In this document: positions 21,885-29,789 of the stretch, one piece after another
Position numbering within the stretch: position 1 is the stretch's first letter
How the letters are laid out: each line of letters opens with the position of its first letter
From: Amycolatopsis sp. 2-15
GTDB taxonomy: Bacteria > Actinomycetota > Actinomycetes > Mycobacteriales > Pseudonocardiaceae
Direction: 5' to 3'
NCBI RefSeq assembly: GCF_030285625.1
Contig: NZ_CP127294.1
Coordinates: 8,464,001 to 8,528,000 of the forward strand
DNA: 64,000 bases
Position numbers and translations under genes: made by a program
Notes under the pieces: model-generated
Seen by the model: the letters and a program-made list of their open reading frames with translations, nothing else
Told to the model about the DNA's origin: nothing
Database searches by the model: none

Positions 21885-22642
21885 ATGACGGTGTCCGGGC
21901 ACGGGCTGCGTCGCGACCTCGACCTGCTCGAGGCCCTGGCGTCTACCGAGGCCCAGCGCGCGGGCGGCCTCGGCGTGGTGCGGCTGGCGGAGGTGACCGG
22001 GCGCGAGAAGAGCCAGGTCTCGCGGGCGCTCAAGGCGCTGGCGCTGGAGGGCGTGGTCGAGCGCGATCCCGACACCCTCCGCTACTGCATGGGCCGGCGC
22101 CTCTTTCGCTGGTCGCGCGCAGTGCCGAGGACCGGCTGGTGCGGGCCGCGGAGCCGGTGATGCACTCGCTGTCGGCGGACCTCGAGGAGACGAGCCACCT
22201 GTGCGTGCTGCGCGACCGCGAGGTGCTGACGCTGCTTTCGGTGTCGGGGCACTCGTTCCGCGTCCACGAATGGGAGGGCCGCGGCGTCCCGGCCGACCGC
22301 ACCTCCGCCGGGCGCGTGCTGCTATTCGACGCGACGCCCGACGAGCTCTACGTGCGCTTCCCGGGCCACCCGGCACTGCCGGCGTTGTGGACCACGATCC
22401 GGGCCGCCCGCGACGAGGGGTTTGCCCGGGTGGCGGAGGAGTTCGAGGCCGGGCTGTCCGGCGTGTCGGCTCCGGTGCGGGACTTCCGGGGGCGCGTGGT
22501 GGCGGCGTTGAACATCTCGGCGCCGCACGCGCGGATCGGTTCGCGGCTGGCGGAGGCCGGGACCCGGACGGTGACGGCGGCGGATGTGGTTTCGGCGCAT
22601 CTGGGGTGGGAGCCGGAGCCACCGCCCGGGCGGATGACCTGA
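21885..22642 (+). pseudogene. IclR-family regulator, one-base frameshift between DNA-binding and sensor domains
   Basis: The N-terminal winged helix-turn-helix (MTVSGHGLRRDLDLLEALAS, REKSQVSRALKALALEGVVE) is in one frame. The IclR sensor domain (VARSAEDRLVRAAEPVMHSL, DRTSAGRVLLFDATPDELYV, VAALNISAPHAR) continues in another, after a missing base near 22104-22110 in GRRLF. Joined, the protein would be about 253 aa, a normal length. It probably repressed or activated the divergent enolase/alcohol dehydrogenase operon. If the indel is real the regulator is dead; if it is a read error the gene is intact. Confidence 0.8.
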
Positions 22643-22643
22643 C

Positions 22644-22677
22644 GGGCGCCGAGTCCACTGTGGACTCGGCGCCCTTT
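22644..22677 (+). terminator. strong rho-independent terminator after the IclR gene
   Basis: A perfect 14-bp stem, GGGCGCCGAGTCCA (22644-22657) with its complement at 22661-22674, loop CTG, followed by TTT. It is placed directly after the stop codon and just before the convergent PadR gene end. Confidence 0.85.
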
Positions 22678-22688
22678 CCTGTGGCCGG

Positions 22689-23657
22689 TCAGTCTTCGGG
22701 GTAGTCCTGGTCTTCGGCGAGGAGGGCGTAGAGGCGGCGGCGGGCGTCGGCCAGGATTTTGCCCATGGCGGTCACCTGGGCGTCCGTGCCGGCGTAGGCG
22801 ACTTGACCCGCGGCTGACGAGAGGTCGCCGAGTTGCCGGTGCAGGGCGGCGAAGCGGTCGGAGTCCGGGCCGCCGTCGGAGGTGTGGGACTCCCAGAGGG
22901 CCGCGAACTCGTCTTCTCGCCCGGCGATGTGCTCGCGGCCCGCGTCGGTGAGCTGGGCGACGCGGCGGCCACCGTTTTCGACGGTGCGCACGAGGCCCTC
23001 GTCCTCCAGTTGCTGCAGGATCGGGTAGATCGAGCCGGGACTGGGGCGCCACTCCTCGTCGGTGCGGCGCCGAATCTCCTGCATGATCTGGTAGCCGTGC
23101 ATCGGGCTCTCGGCGAGCAGGGCGAGCACCGCGGGGCGGACGGGACGCACCGGGCCACGGGCGTTTCGGCCCCACTGTCCGCGGCCGCGAGGCCAGCCGC
23201 GTGGACCGCCCGGGCCACCGGGGAAGCCACCGAACTCCGGGAAGCCGGGGAAACCCGGGCCGGGCGGCACCGGCGGCGGTGGCGGTGGCGGGAACCCGCC
23301 CGGGCCGCGGGCGGCGTCGGGGGCGAAACCGAACGGCTCTGGCGGGGCGCCGAAATGGCCCGGGCCGTGGTGGTCACCGGGGCCGCCGGGCCAGTGGCCG
23401 GGTCCCCGGTGCTCACCCGGATCGCCGGACCACGAACCGTGACCAGGGCCGTGATCCCGCATGAGGTGCTCACCCGGATCGCCGGACCACGGGTGGTGGT
23501 GACGCGGGTCGTGGTGTTCGAAACCGAAGGGCTCGCCGCGGGCCGGGCCACCGTGGTGGCGGTGGTGGTGGGAACCGAAGCCGCCCTCCTGGTCGCCGAA
23601 GCGCTCGGGACCGCCGAAGCCGCGGAACAGGTGGTTGTTGCCTGCCGTCTCGCTCAT
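22689..23657 (-). CDS. PadR-family regulator with a long His/Gly/Pro-rich N-terminal extension
   Basis: A 322-aa repressor. Residues 1-165 are low complexity, rich in His, Gly and Pro, with two WSGDPGEH units (from 57 and from 76) and a polyproline run (123-129). The PadR winged helix follows (about 175-245; PAVLALLAESPMHGYQIMQE, SPGSIYPILQQLEDEGLV), then a C-terminal dimerisation helix bundle. The ATG at 23657 has GAGGAG upstream. The His clusters suggest metal binding or sensing, but that is inference. A 16-bp palindrome 35 bases upstream makes autorepression likely. The controlled target may be the neighbouring transporter or something remote. Confidence 0.85.
   Translation of the reverse strand: MSETAGNNHLFRGFGGPERFGDQEGGFGSHHHRHHGGPARGEPFGFEHHDPRHHHPWSGDPGEHLMRDHGPGHGSWSGDPGEHRGPGHWPGGPGDHHGPGHFGAPPEPFGFAPDAARGPGGFPPPPPPPVPPGPGFPGFPEFGGFPGGPGGPRGWPRGRGQWGRNARGPVRPVRPAVLALLAESPMHGYQIMQEIRRRTDEEWRPSPGSIYPILQQLEDEGLVRTVENGGRRVAQLTDAGREHIAGREDEFAALWESHTSDGGPDSDRFAALHRQLGDLSSAAGQVAYAGTDAQVTAMGKILADARRRLYALLAEDQDYPED
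23409..23491. repeat. in-frame 57-bp direct repeat inside the PadR gene
   Basis: A 26-base perfect repeat (GTGCTCACCCGGATCGCC...) occurs at 23409-23434 and 23466-23491, offset 57 bp or 19 codons. It encodes the two WSGDPGEH units, a sign of recent repeat expansion in the His-rich extension. Confidence 0.8.
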
Positions 23658-23692
23658 GAGTGTCTCCTCGGGTTGCTCTATCGCCGACATGA

Positions 23693-23708
23693 CGACGATA
23701 TATCGTCG
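23693..23708. promoter_or_regulatory. perfect 16-bp palindrome upstream of the PadR gene
   Basis: CGACGATATATCGTCG is a perfect palindrome with an ATATAT core, the form seen in PadR-type operators, lying 35 bases before the PadR ATG where it would overlap the promoter. AT-rich sequence is rare in this window, which makes the site stand out. Confidence 0.7.
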
Positions 23709-23823
23709 ATCTACCGACGGCAACCCTCGCAGGTCAACCACCATTTCCGTATCGCAAGCCCGTCAACTCAGCCACCTGGCCGACGAGCCGGACGGGCTCG
23801 CCGGCCGGGCCGGGACCCGGGGA

Positions 23824-25119
23824 CTACTGCGCGCCCGAGCTCGCCGCCGGTGCGGTGGTTGCCGCCTCGCTGCCGAAGCGGATGGACTTGGCTTCCTTGC
23901 CCACGGCGGTCAGGACGGCGACGCAGACCAGCGCCGGAATGACTGTCCACAAGAGAGCGGCCGAGTAGCCCTGCGACTGCGCGATGGCTTCCTGGATCGG
24001 TAGGTTCAGCGCGGCCAGCAGGTTGCCCAGCTGGTAGGTGACGCCGGGGTAGAAGCCGCGGATCGCGTCGGGGGACATTTCGGTGAGGTGGGCCGGGATG
24101 ACGCCCCACGCGCCCTGCACCATGATCTGCATGAGGAACGACCCGAGCGCCAGCATGCCGGCGCCGTGGTCGAACGCGAAGATCGGGATGATCGGCAGGC
24201 CCAGCACGGCGGCGCTGACGATGGTCACGCGCCGCCCGAAGCGTTCGGACAGCGCGCCGAACGTGAGACCGCCGATGATCGCGCCGATGTTGTAGATCAC
24301 GGCGATCCACGTGCTCGTCGACGCGCTCAGGCCGGCGCCGCCGTGTTCGGTGGATTTGAGGAACGTCGGGTAGACGTCCTGCGTGCCGTGACTGAGCCAG
24401 TTGAACGCCGTCATCAGCACGATCAGGTACACAAAACGGCGGATGACCTTCGCGTTGAGCAGGACGTCCTTGACCGACGTGCGCGTGACCCGCATCTTCT
24501 CCTGCGCGGCCTCCCACACCTCGGATTCCTTGACGCGCGAGCGGATCAGCAGGCTGATGAGCGCCGGGAACACGCTCAGCACGAAAATCCAGCGCCAGTC
24601 CAGGTCGAGCGCGGTGTGGAACAGCAGGTACGCCAGCGCGGCCACCAGGTAGCCGCTCGAGTAGCCGGCCTGCAGCACCCCCGAGAAGAACCCACGACGC
24701 TGCACCGGAATCTTCTCCATGGCCAGCGCGGCGCCCAGGCCCCACTCGCCGCCCATGCCGATGCCATAGATGAACCGCAGGATCAGCAACACGGTGAAGT
24801 TCGGCGCCACCGCGCAGAGCACGCCGGCGACGGAGTACAGCAGCACGTCCACCATCAACGGGAGCCGTCGGCCGACGCGGTCCGCCCACAGCCCGAACAC
24901 CAGTGCGCCCACGGGCCGCATCACGAGCGTCGCCGTGGTGATGAACGCGAGCTGCGTCGCGGTCGCGCCGAAGGACTTGTCCTTGGCGATGTCCGCCAGG
25001 ATGAACACGACGAGGAAGTAGTCGAACGCGTCCATGGTCCACCCGAGCCAGGCGGCGATGAACGCGTTGCGCTGGTCCGAGGTGAGTCTGGGCTTCTTGC
25101 CCGCCGTGGCATCCGGCAC
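23824..25119 (-). CDS. MFS transporter (organic-acid/sialic-acid symporter-like)
   Basis: A 431-aa, 12-helix major facilitator of the metabolite:H+ symporter group (NanT/lactate-type). The central signature is [20 protein letters not shown] after helix 2, with [20 protein letters not shown] in helix 4 and [11 protein letters not shown] before helix 8. GTG at 25119 is chosen because GGGGGA lies seven bases upstream; the longer frame to 25287 lacks family similarity. Likely imports a carboxylate. Neighbouring genes do not form an obvious pathway with it. Confidence 0.88.
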   Translation of the reverse strand: MPDATAGKKPRLTSDQRNAFIAAWLGWTMDAFDYFLVVFILADIAKDKSFGATATQLAFITTATLVMRPVGALVFGLWADRVGRRLPLMVDVLLYSVAGVLCAVAPNFTVLLILRFIYGIGMGGEWGLGAALAMEKIPVQRRGFFSGVLQAGYSSGYLVAALAYLLFHTALDLDWRWIFVLSVFPALISLLIRSRVKESEVWEAAQEKMRVTRTSVKDVLLNAKVIRRFVYLIVLMTAFNWLSHGTQDVYPTFLKSTEHGGAGLSASTSTWIAVIYNIGAIIGGLTFGALSERFGRRVTIVSAAVLGLPIIPIFAFDHGAGMLALGSFLMQIMVQGAWGVIPAHLTEMSPDAIRGFYPGVTYQLGNLLAALNLPIQEAIAQSQGYSAALLWTVIPALVCVAVLTAVGKEAKSIRFGSEAATTAPAASSGAQ

Positions 25120-25291
25120 CGGAGTCCCCCTGCTCGTTGGTGAGTTTCGAGGTGTCGCCGGTGTTGGTTTACACCTGAGTGAGTGACTGGGCAACCGATG
25201 CGGTTTAGCGGTTTTGGTGTCATTCATAGGGTTTTGCGCGGATTCCGGCACGCCGGAGCAGGACCCGCGACGATCGAGAACGGGCAAGTGT

Positions 25292-25798
25292 TCAGAGAGA
25301 AACGTGCGAGCTCACGCGGTGCCCGACGTCGCGGGCCCAGGTGCGAATCCGCTCCCAGTCACGGAAATCGCCGGCGCGGGATCCGCGCGCCATCAGCCGC
25401 GGCAGAACCCCCCGGACGAGCGCGGGGTCCAACCGCCCGCCGAAGGTCGTGGTGCGTTCCGCGTCGATGCTCGCCGCCAGGAGGGCCACGGACGCGGGCA
25501 GGCTCACGTGCACCAGGGCAGCACCCGGGCCGCACGGGCCACTGTGGAAGAGCCAGACCTGACGCTCCCGCAGGGCCGCCACGTTGTGCTCCAGCAACCG
25601 CACGGCCGACCGGCGCCAGCGCGAGTAGTACAGCGCGCTGCCGACCACCACGGCCGGGTAAGCGGCCACGTCGGCGACGTCGGCCGCGTCCCGCGTGTCC
25701 ACGGCGTGGCCGAGGGCGCGCAGTTCCTCCGAGACCACCTCGGCGATCTCGCGGGTGCCGCCGTTCTTGCCTGCGTAGGCGACGAGCACTGTCGTCAT
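25292..25798 (-). CDS. flavodoxin-domain protein
   Basis: A 168-aa FMN-binding flavodoxin-like protein of the kind that includes HemG-type and short-chain flavodoxins. The N-terminal strand and phosphate loop are visible ([20 protein letters not shown]), then [19 protein letters not shown] and [11 protein letters not shown]. The ATG at 25798 is preferred; six extra codons upstream are possible. It lies 72 bp downstream of the nitric oxide synthase gene on the same strand. Because bacterial NOS lacks its own reductase, this is a plausible electron donor, but that is inference from proximity. Confidence 0.78.
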   Translation of the reverse strand: MTTVLVAYAGKNGGTREIAEVVSEELRALGHAVDTRDAADVADVAAYPAVVVGSALYYSRWRRSAVRLLEHNVAALRERQVWLFHSGPCGPGAALVHVSLPASVALLAASIDAERTTTFGGRLDPALVRGVLPRLMARGSRAGDFRDWERIRTWARDVGHRVSSHVSL

Positions 25799-25870
25799 GT
25801 CCCCATTGTCCGCCATCGGCGGACCATCGGCGCCCCCAGTTCACCGAGATCCGCCGAACGGTTGTTCCCT

Positions 25871-27013
25871 TTAGCCAGGCGGCAGGAACGCCGGGCGCGT
25901 CGCGGGGTCGGGTTCGTCGTAGTAGCGATGGAAAACCGGGGTCTGCGCGCCGGAAAGCGGTGGCACGACCCAGCTCCAGTCGGCCGGGCACGAGCGGCCC
26001 GCTCGCTCCTCGCGGTCGAGGTGCGTGAGGAACCGCCGCGACTCCGAGTGGTGGTCGGCGATGGTGACGCCTGCGTGGTCGAACGAATGCTGCACGGCCA
26101 GAGTCAGCTCCACCAGCGCGCGGTCGCGCCACAGCGTGCGGTCGTCATCCGTGGACAGGCCCATGAGGCCGGCAATGACGGGCAGCAGGTTGTAGCGCGT
26201 GACGTCGGCGAGGTTGCGCGCGCCGATCTCCGTGGCCATGTACCAGCCGTTGAACGGCGCGGCGGAGTAGCGCACACCGCCGATCTCCAGCGGCATGTTG
26301 CTGATGGCCGGCACGGCGTGCCAGCGCAGGCCGAGGCCGGCGAACCAGCGGTGGTCCGGGTGCGTGAGCGGCACCTCCAGCACGGCGTCGGCGGGCAGGC
26401 CGAACAGCTGCCGCGAACCCGGTTCCGCCTCGACGAGCAGCGGCAGCACGTCGAACGAACCGCGCCGCTCGGGCGGGCGCCAGCCCAGTTCGCGCACGGT
26501 GTCGGTGAACTCGACGTACTGCGGATCGCCCAGCACGGAGCCGTCTTCGAGGCGGTAGCCGGCGTAGCGGATGAGCTGGTCGTTGTGGATACGCGGACCG
26601 GGCGTGGCGGGGCTGCCCGGCGCGAACACCGTGAGCGTGGGCCGGATCCGGCCCCCGCGGGTCGCTTCGTGCAGGTGCGTGACGCATTCGGCGGCGACCC
26701 CCGCGGCGTCGCGCACGTCGCGGCGGTCACGCACGCGCAGGCCGCGCCAGTAGAGCCGGCCGATGCAGCGCGCGGAGTTGCGCCACGCCACGCGCGCGCC
26801 GTGGGCCAGTTCGGCATAGGTGTGGCGGTAGGAACCGGTTTCGGCGATCTCCTCCTTGACCTGCGCGAGCCGCTCGTCGACCCGCAGGCCGGGCACGGCG
26901 GCTTCCGCGTGACAGAGCCGGATGAATTCCTCGGCCTCGCCGTATTCGACGGTTGTCACCCTTTCGGGCGGTAAGGGTGCATCGAAATTCACTCGCATGG
27001 ACGCAATGGTCAC
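25871..27013 (-). CDS. nos: nitric oxide synthase, oxygenase domain
   Basis: A 380-aa bacterial NOS: a heme and pterin enzyme that oxidises L-arginine to citrulline and NO. The proximal heme ligand is Cys83 in WRNSARCIGRLYW. Substrate and heme region motifs include FNGWYMATEIGARNLAD and TRYNLLP, and the C-terminal pterin-interface pattern SCPADWSWVVPPLSG. Length and coverage match stand-alone bacterial oxygenases, so electrons must come from a separate reductase. The GTG at 27013 has GGAG seven bases upstream, better than the internal ATG at 26998. In actinomycetes NO from NOS serves nitration chemistry or stress protection. Confidence 0.95.
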   Translation of the reverse strand: MTIASMRVNFDAPLPPERVTTVEYGEAEEFIRLCHAEAAVPGLRVDERLAQVKEEIAETGSYRHTYAELAHGARVAWRNSARCIGRLYWRGLRVRDRRDVRDAAGVAAECVTHLHEATRGGRIRPTLTVFAPGSPATPGPRIHNDQLIRYAGYRLEDGSVLGDPQYVEFTDTVRELGWRPPERRGSFDVLPLLVEAEPGSRQLFGLPADAVLEVPLTHPDHRWFAGLGLRWHAVPAISNMPLEIGGVRYSAAPFNGWYMATEIGARNLADVTRYNLLPVIAGLMGLSTDDDRTLWRDRALVELTLAVQHSFDHAGVTIADHHSESRRFLTHLDREERAGRSCPADWSWVVPPLSGAQTPVFHRYYDEPDPATRPAFLPPG

Positions 27014-27356
27014 CGGGCTACTCCACTGGCAGAATGCACAACCCGCGACACGCAGGCAAGACCCACTGTTCCTCCGTCATTCGACGCTGATCCGAGTCGG
27101 CGGCGAAAAATCCCGTAGCCCCAAGGGTTTCGCCAGAACGGGGAGCGTACCCGAAGTGACGTTCCAGGCAACCGCCGAATGTGTCGGGCACCGGCCCGGA
27201 AATGCGGAATGCGCAGGTGGGCACCGGTGCCGCGGGCGCGGAAATAATTGCGTCACCTCGACCTTGCACAATGTGTCCGGAAATTGATCACGACCTGGAA
27301 GCGGTTCCGTGATCACTTGGCGGTAAGGTCGTCGCGACGGCGGGAGGGGTGTGATC
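27014..27356. other. 343-bp divergent intergenic region
   Basis: Separates NOS from the metallochaperone gene and must hold both promoters. Visible structures are a 12-bp palindrome GGCACCGGTGCC (near 27221-27232) and a dyad at 27285-27315. No convincing small gene was seen. Confidence 0.5.
27285..27315. promoter_or_regulatory. dyad TGATCACG-N15-CGTGATCA upstream of the COG0523 gene
   Basis: Perfect 8-base arms (27285-27292 and 27308-27315) with a 15-base spacer, 41 bases before the GTG start. It looks like a regulator site, but it does not match the actinobacterial Zur consensus I know. Confidence 0.45.
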
Positions 27357-28397
27357 GTGGCCAGGCAGCGGATCCCGGTGGTCCTCGTCGCGGGGTTCCT
27401 CGGCTCGGGCAAGACCACGATGCTCAACCACCTGCTCGCCAACCGCCAGGGCGCGCGGGTCGGCGTGGTGGTCAACGACTTCGGCAGCGTGAACATCGAC
27501 GCGCTCGCCGTGTCCGGCCAGGTCGACACCATGGTCTCCCTCGGCAACGGCTGCCTCTGCTGCGCCGTCGACGCGAGCGGGCTCGACGCGATGCTCGGGC
27601 GGCTGTCGAGCTCCGAAGCCGGCATCGACGTGATCGTGGTCGAGGCCAGCGGTATCGCCGAGCCGCGCGACCTGCTGCGGCTGATGATCGCCAGCGAGAA
27701 CCCCGACATCCGCTACGGCGGGCTCGCCGAGGTCGTCGACGCCGCGGAGTTCGAGAGCACCCGCGAACGCCACCCCGAACTGGCCGACCACCTGCGCATC
27801 GCCGACCTGGTCGTGGTGAACAAGGCGGACCGCGTCCCGGCCGAAGAGCTCGCCAAGCTGACCGCGACCGTCGAGGAGTTCGCGCCGGGCGTGCCGGTGC
27901 TGGTGACCGACCACGGCCGCGTGGACCCGGAGCTGTTCTTCGACCCGAAGCCGCGCGAGCGCTACGGCCAGCTGACCTTCGACGACTTGCGCGAAGACGA
28001 CCACGACCACTCGCAGCATCTCCACGCGGCCTACGAGAGCGTCACCTTCACCGCGGACCGCCCGCTGTCGCCGCGGCGGCTGCTGGCTTTCCTGGAACAG
28101 CGCCCGCCGGGCCTCTACCGCGTGAAAGGCCACGTGGACCTCGGGCCGCGCTCGCGGTTCGGGCTGCACACCGTGGGCGCGTTCATCCAGCTCGACCGCT
28201 CCGCCTGGCCCGCCGGACGCCCGCGCCGCACCGAACTCGTGCTCATCGGCGCCGGCCTCGACACCGGCGACGTCACTCGGCGCCTCACCGAGTGCGTGGC
28301 CGAGGACGACGAGATCGACGAACGCGGCCTCCTGAGGATCTTGCGTTACCTCGACGAACCGGCGCCTGACCAGGAAGAACAGTCCGTGGAGGACTGA
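27357..28397 (+). CDS. COG0523/CobW-family GTPase, metallochaperone-like
   Basis: A 346-aa G3E GTPase. Walker A is GFLGSGKTT (13-21), the metal-binding CxCC is GNGCLCC (63-69), and the guanine motif is NKAD. A His/Asp-rich segment (DDHDHSQHLH) follows before the C-terminal CobW domain. Relatives insert Zn, Co or Fe or manage zinc scarcity in the cytosol. GTG at 27357 has GGGAGGGG at good spacing; the GTG at 27351 is too close. It could be a Zn-responsive factor, but no Zur site is visible. The next gene, also Cys-containing, may be co-regulated. Confidence 0.88.
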   Translation: MARQRIPVVLVAGFLGSGKTTMLNHLLANRQGARVGVVVNDFGSVNIDALAVSGQVDTMVSLGNGCLCCAVDASGLDAMLGRLSSSEAGIDVIVVEASGIAEPRDLLRLMIASENPDIRYGGLAEVVDAAEFESTRERHPELADHLRIADLVVVNKADRVPAEELAKLTATVEEFAPGVPVLVTDHGRVDPELFFDPKPRERYGQLTFDDLREDDHDHSQHLHAAYESVTFTADRPLSPRRLLAFLEQRPPGLYRVKGHVDLGPRSRFGLHTVGAFIQLDRSAWPAGRPRRTELVLIGAGLDTGDVTRRLTECVAEDDEIDERGLLRILRYLDEPAPDQEEQSVED

Positions 28398-28504
28398 GCA
28401 CGCCACGCCGAACACCCCCAAACGCACGGATTCGTGCCCACCGCGACGGAAGATGACTGTGGCGAAGGAATGAAGCTGAACCGGCCTCCCAGGAGGACAG
28501 TTCC

Positions 28505-28780
28505 ATGGCGACAATCCCCACAGTCCACACCGCGACGCGCTGGTACCTCGTCGGCGCCCTCCCCGACGATGCACCCGTCGCCCACCTGATGACGCGTGCC
28601 GGCGACCTGCGCTACCGCCGCTCCGCCTGCGGCGACCGCGAATCCCGCACGTGGACGCCCGTCGACCTCACGGCTCCGGGCACCGGCAACGTCACCCCGT
28701 GCCCGGCCTGCACCGCCGCCCTCTCGGGCGCACCATCGGGCGGTGGCGACCAGCTGGCCTTCGACCTGCCGATCGAGTGA
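28505..28780 (+). CDS. small Cys-containing protein of unknown function
   Basis: A 91-aa soluble protein starting MATIPTVHTATRWYLVGALP with an excellent AGGAGG ribosome site. It has one CGD (near residue 42) and a CPAC pair (near 66-69), together a possible single zinc- or metal-binding site, and ends in an acidic tail. I do not recognise a family. It lies 107 bp downstream of the COG0523 metallochaperone on the same strand, which makes a metal-related role conceivable but unproven. Confidence 0.65.
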   Translation: MATIPTVHTATRWYLVGALPDDAPVAHLMTRAGDLRYRRSACGDRESRTWTPVDLTAPGTGNVTPCPACTAALSGAPSGGGDQLAFDLPIE

Positions 28781-28787
28781 CGCGTGC

Positions 28788-29789
28788 TCAGCTCTTCTTC
28801 GCGCGGCTCGGCGCCACGCGCGGCGGCTCCCCCGGCATTTTCGGGTACACCGGCGGCCACGGGGCGTCCATGAGGCCCGACGCGAGGTCCTCACGGGACA
28901 GCTCCAGGAGCGGTTCGATCGACTGCGGCCGGTCGTTCGCGCCCGACCACGGGTCGCCGTGCTCGGTCACCAGGGCGGGCACGGTCGAGAGGGTGAGCGT
29001 GTCCGGAGTGACAGTGGGCAGCGCGGCCCACGAAATGGGTGTGGAGACCTGGCCGCCGACCCGCGGGCGGACGCACCACGCGCCGAAGACCGTTTTGTGC
29101 GGGGCGTTCTGGTTGAAGTCGACGAAGACGCGCGTGCCGCGTTCTTCCTTCCACCACTGGGCCGTGATGAGGTCCGGGTGGCGGCGTTCGAGGGCCCGCG
29201 CGAGGGCGACGGCGGCGGCGCGGACCTGGTAGCCGTCCCAGCGGGGTTCGAGGATGGCGTAGAGGTGCAGGCCGCGCGAGCCGGAGGTCTTCACGTGGAC
29301 CTCGATGCCCAGCTCGGTCAGGAACTCGCGCACGAGCACCGCCGCGTCGCGCAGCTGCGGGAAGCCGATGCCGGGCGACGGGTCGAGGTCGATGCGCAGC
29401 TCGTCGGCGATGTCGAGCGACGCGGCACGGTTGGGCCACACGTGGAAGCCGAGGCAGCCCTGGTTCACGGCCCACAGCACGTGGGCGAGGTCGGCGGCCA
29501 CGAGGGCATCGCTGGTGGTGCCGTTGGGCGTGGAGACGACGGTGGTGGTCAGCCACTCCGGCGCGGTCTTGGGGACACGCTTTTGGAACCAGCTCTTGCC
29601 GCCGGCGCCGTCCGGGTAGCGCTCCAGCAGCAGCGGACGGCCGCCGAGGCGGTCGAGCAGCGGGCCGGCCACGGCCTGGTAGTAACGCACGAGGTCGAGC
29701 TTCGTCTCGCCGCGCTCGGGGAAGTACACCTTGTCGGGGCTGGAGACCGTCAGCTCGACGCCGTCGAGCTCCAGGACCACCCCGCTCAT
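28788..29789 (-). CDS. LigD-type polymerase/primase domain protein (NHEJ)
   Basis: A 333-aa archaeo-eukaryotic primase-type polymerase equivalent to the PolDom of bacterial LigD. It fills gaps during non-homologous end joining. Visible motifs: SSPDKVYFPE near the N-terminus, the metal-binding LRIDLDPSPG, the active-site region KTSGSRGLHLY, and DFNQNAPHKTVFGAWCVRP. Its ATG overlaps the stop of the upstream ligase gene (ATGA at 29786-29789), so the two are translated together. In many mycobacteria these domains are one polypeptide; here they are separate genes. No Ku gene is in the window. Confidence 0.92.
   Translation of the reverse strand: MSGVVLELDGVELTVSSPDKVYFPERGETKLDLVRYYQAVAGPLLDRLGGRPLLLERYPDGAGGKSWFQKRVPKTAPEWLTTTVVSTPNGTTSDALVAADLAHVLWAVNQGCLGFHVWPNRAASLDIADELRIDLDPSPGIGFPQLRDAAVLVREFLTELGIEVHVKTSGSRGLHLYAILEPRWDGYQVRAAAVALARALERRHPDLITAQWWKEERGTRVFVDFNQNAPHKTVFGAWCVRPRVGGQVSTPISWAALPTVTPDTLTLSTVPALVTEHGDPWSGANDRPQSIEPLLELSREDLASGLMDAPWPPVYPKMPGEPPRVAPSRAKKS

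Larger units (their letters stand above)
21715..21965 (+). repeat. tandem duplication of the IclR promoter and first codons
   Basis: Copy 1 (21715-21836) and copy 2 (21837-about 21965) are diverged direct repeats, matching at most positions over about 120 bases with small gaps. They run from the palindrome through the ATG to about codon 27 of the regulator. Copy 1 starts a 41-codon frame (21763-21888, MTLSGHGLRRDLLEASR) whose stop overlaps the copy 2 ATG as ATGA. Confidence 0.85.

Noticed and set aside
27285..27315. Zur box before the COG0523 gene
   Set aside because: The dyad TGATCACG-N15-CGTGATCA does not fit the actinobacterial Zur consensus, which has an AT-rich centre and shorter spacing.
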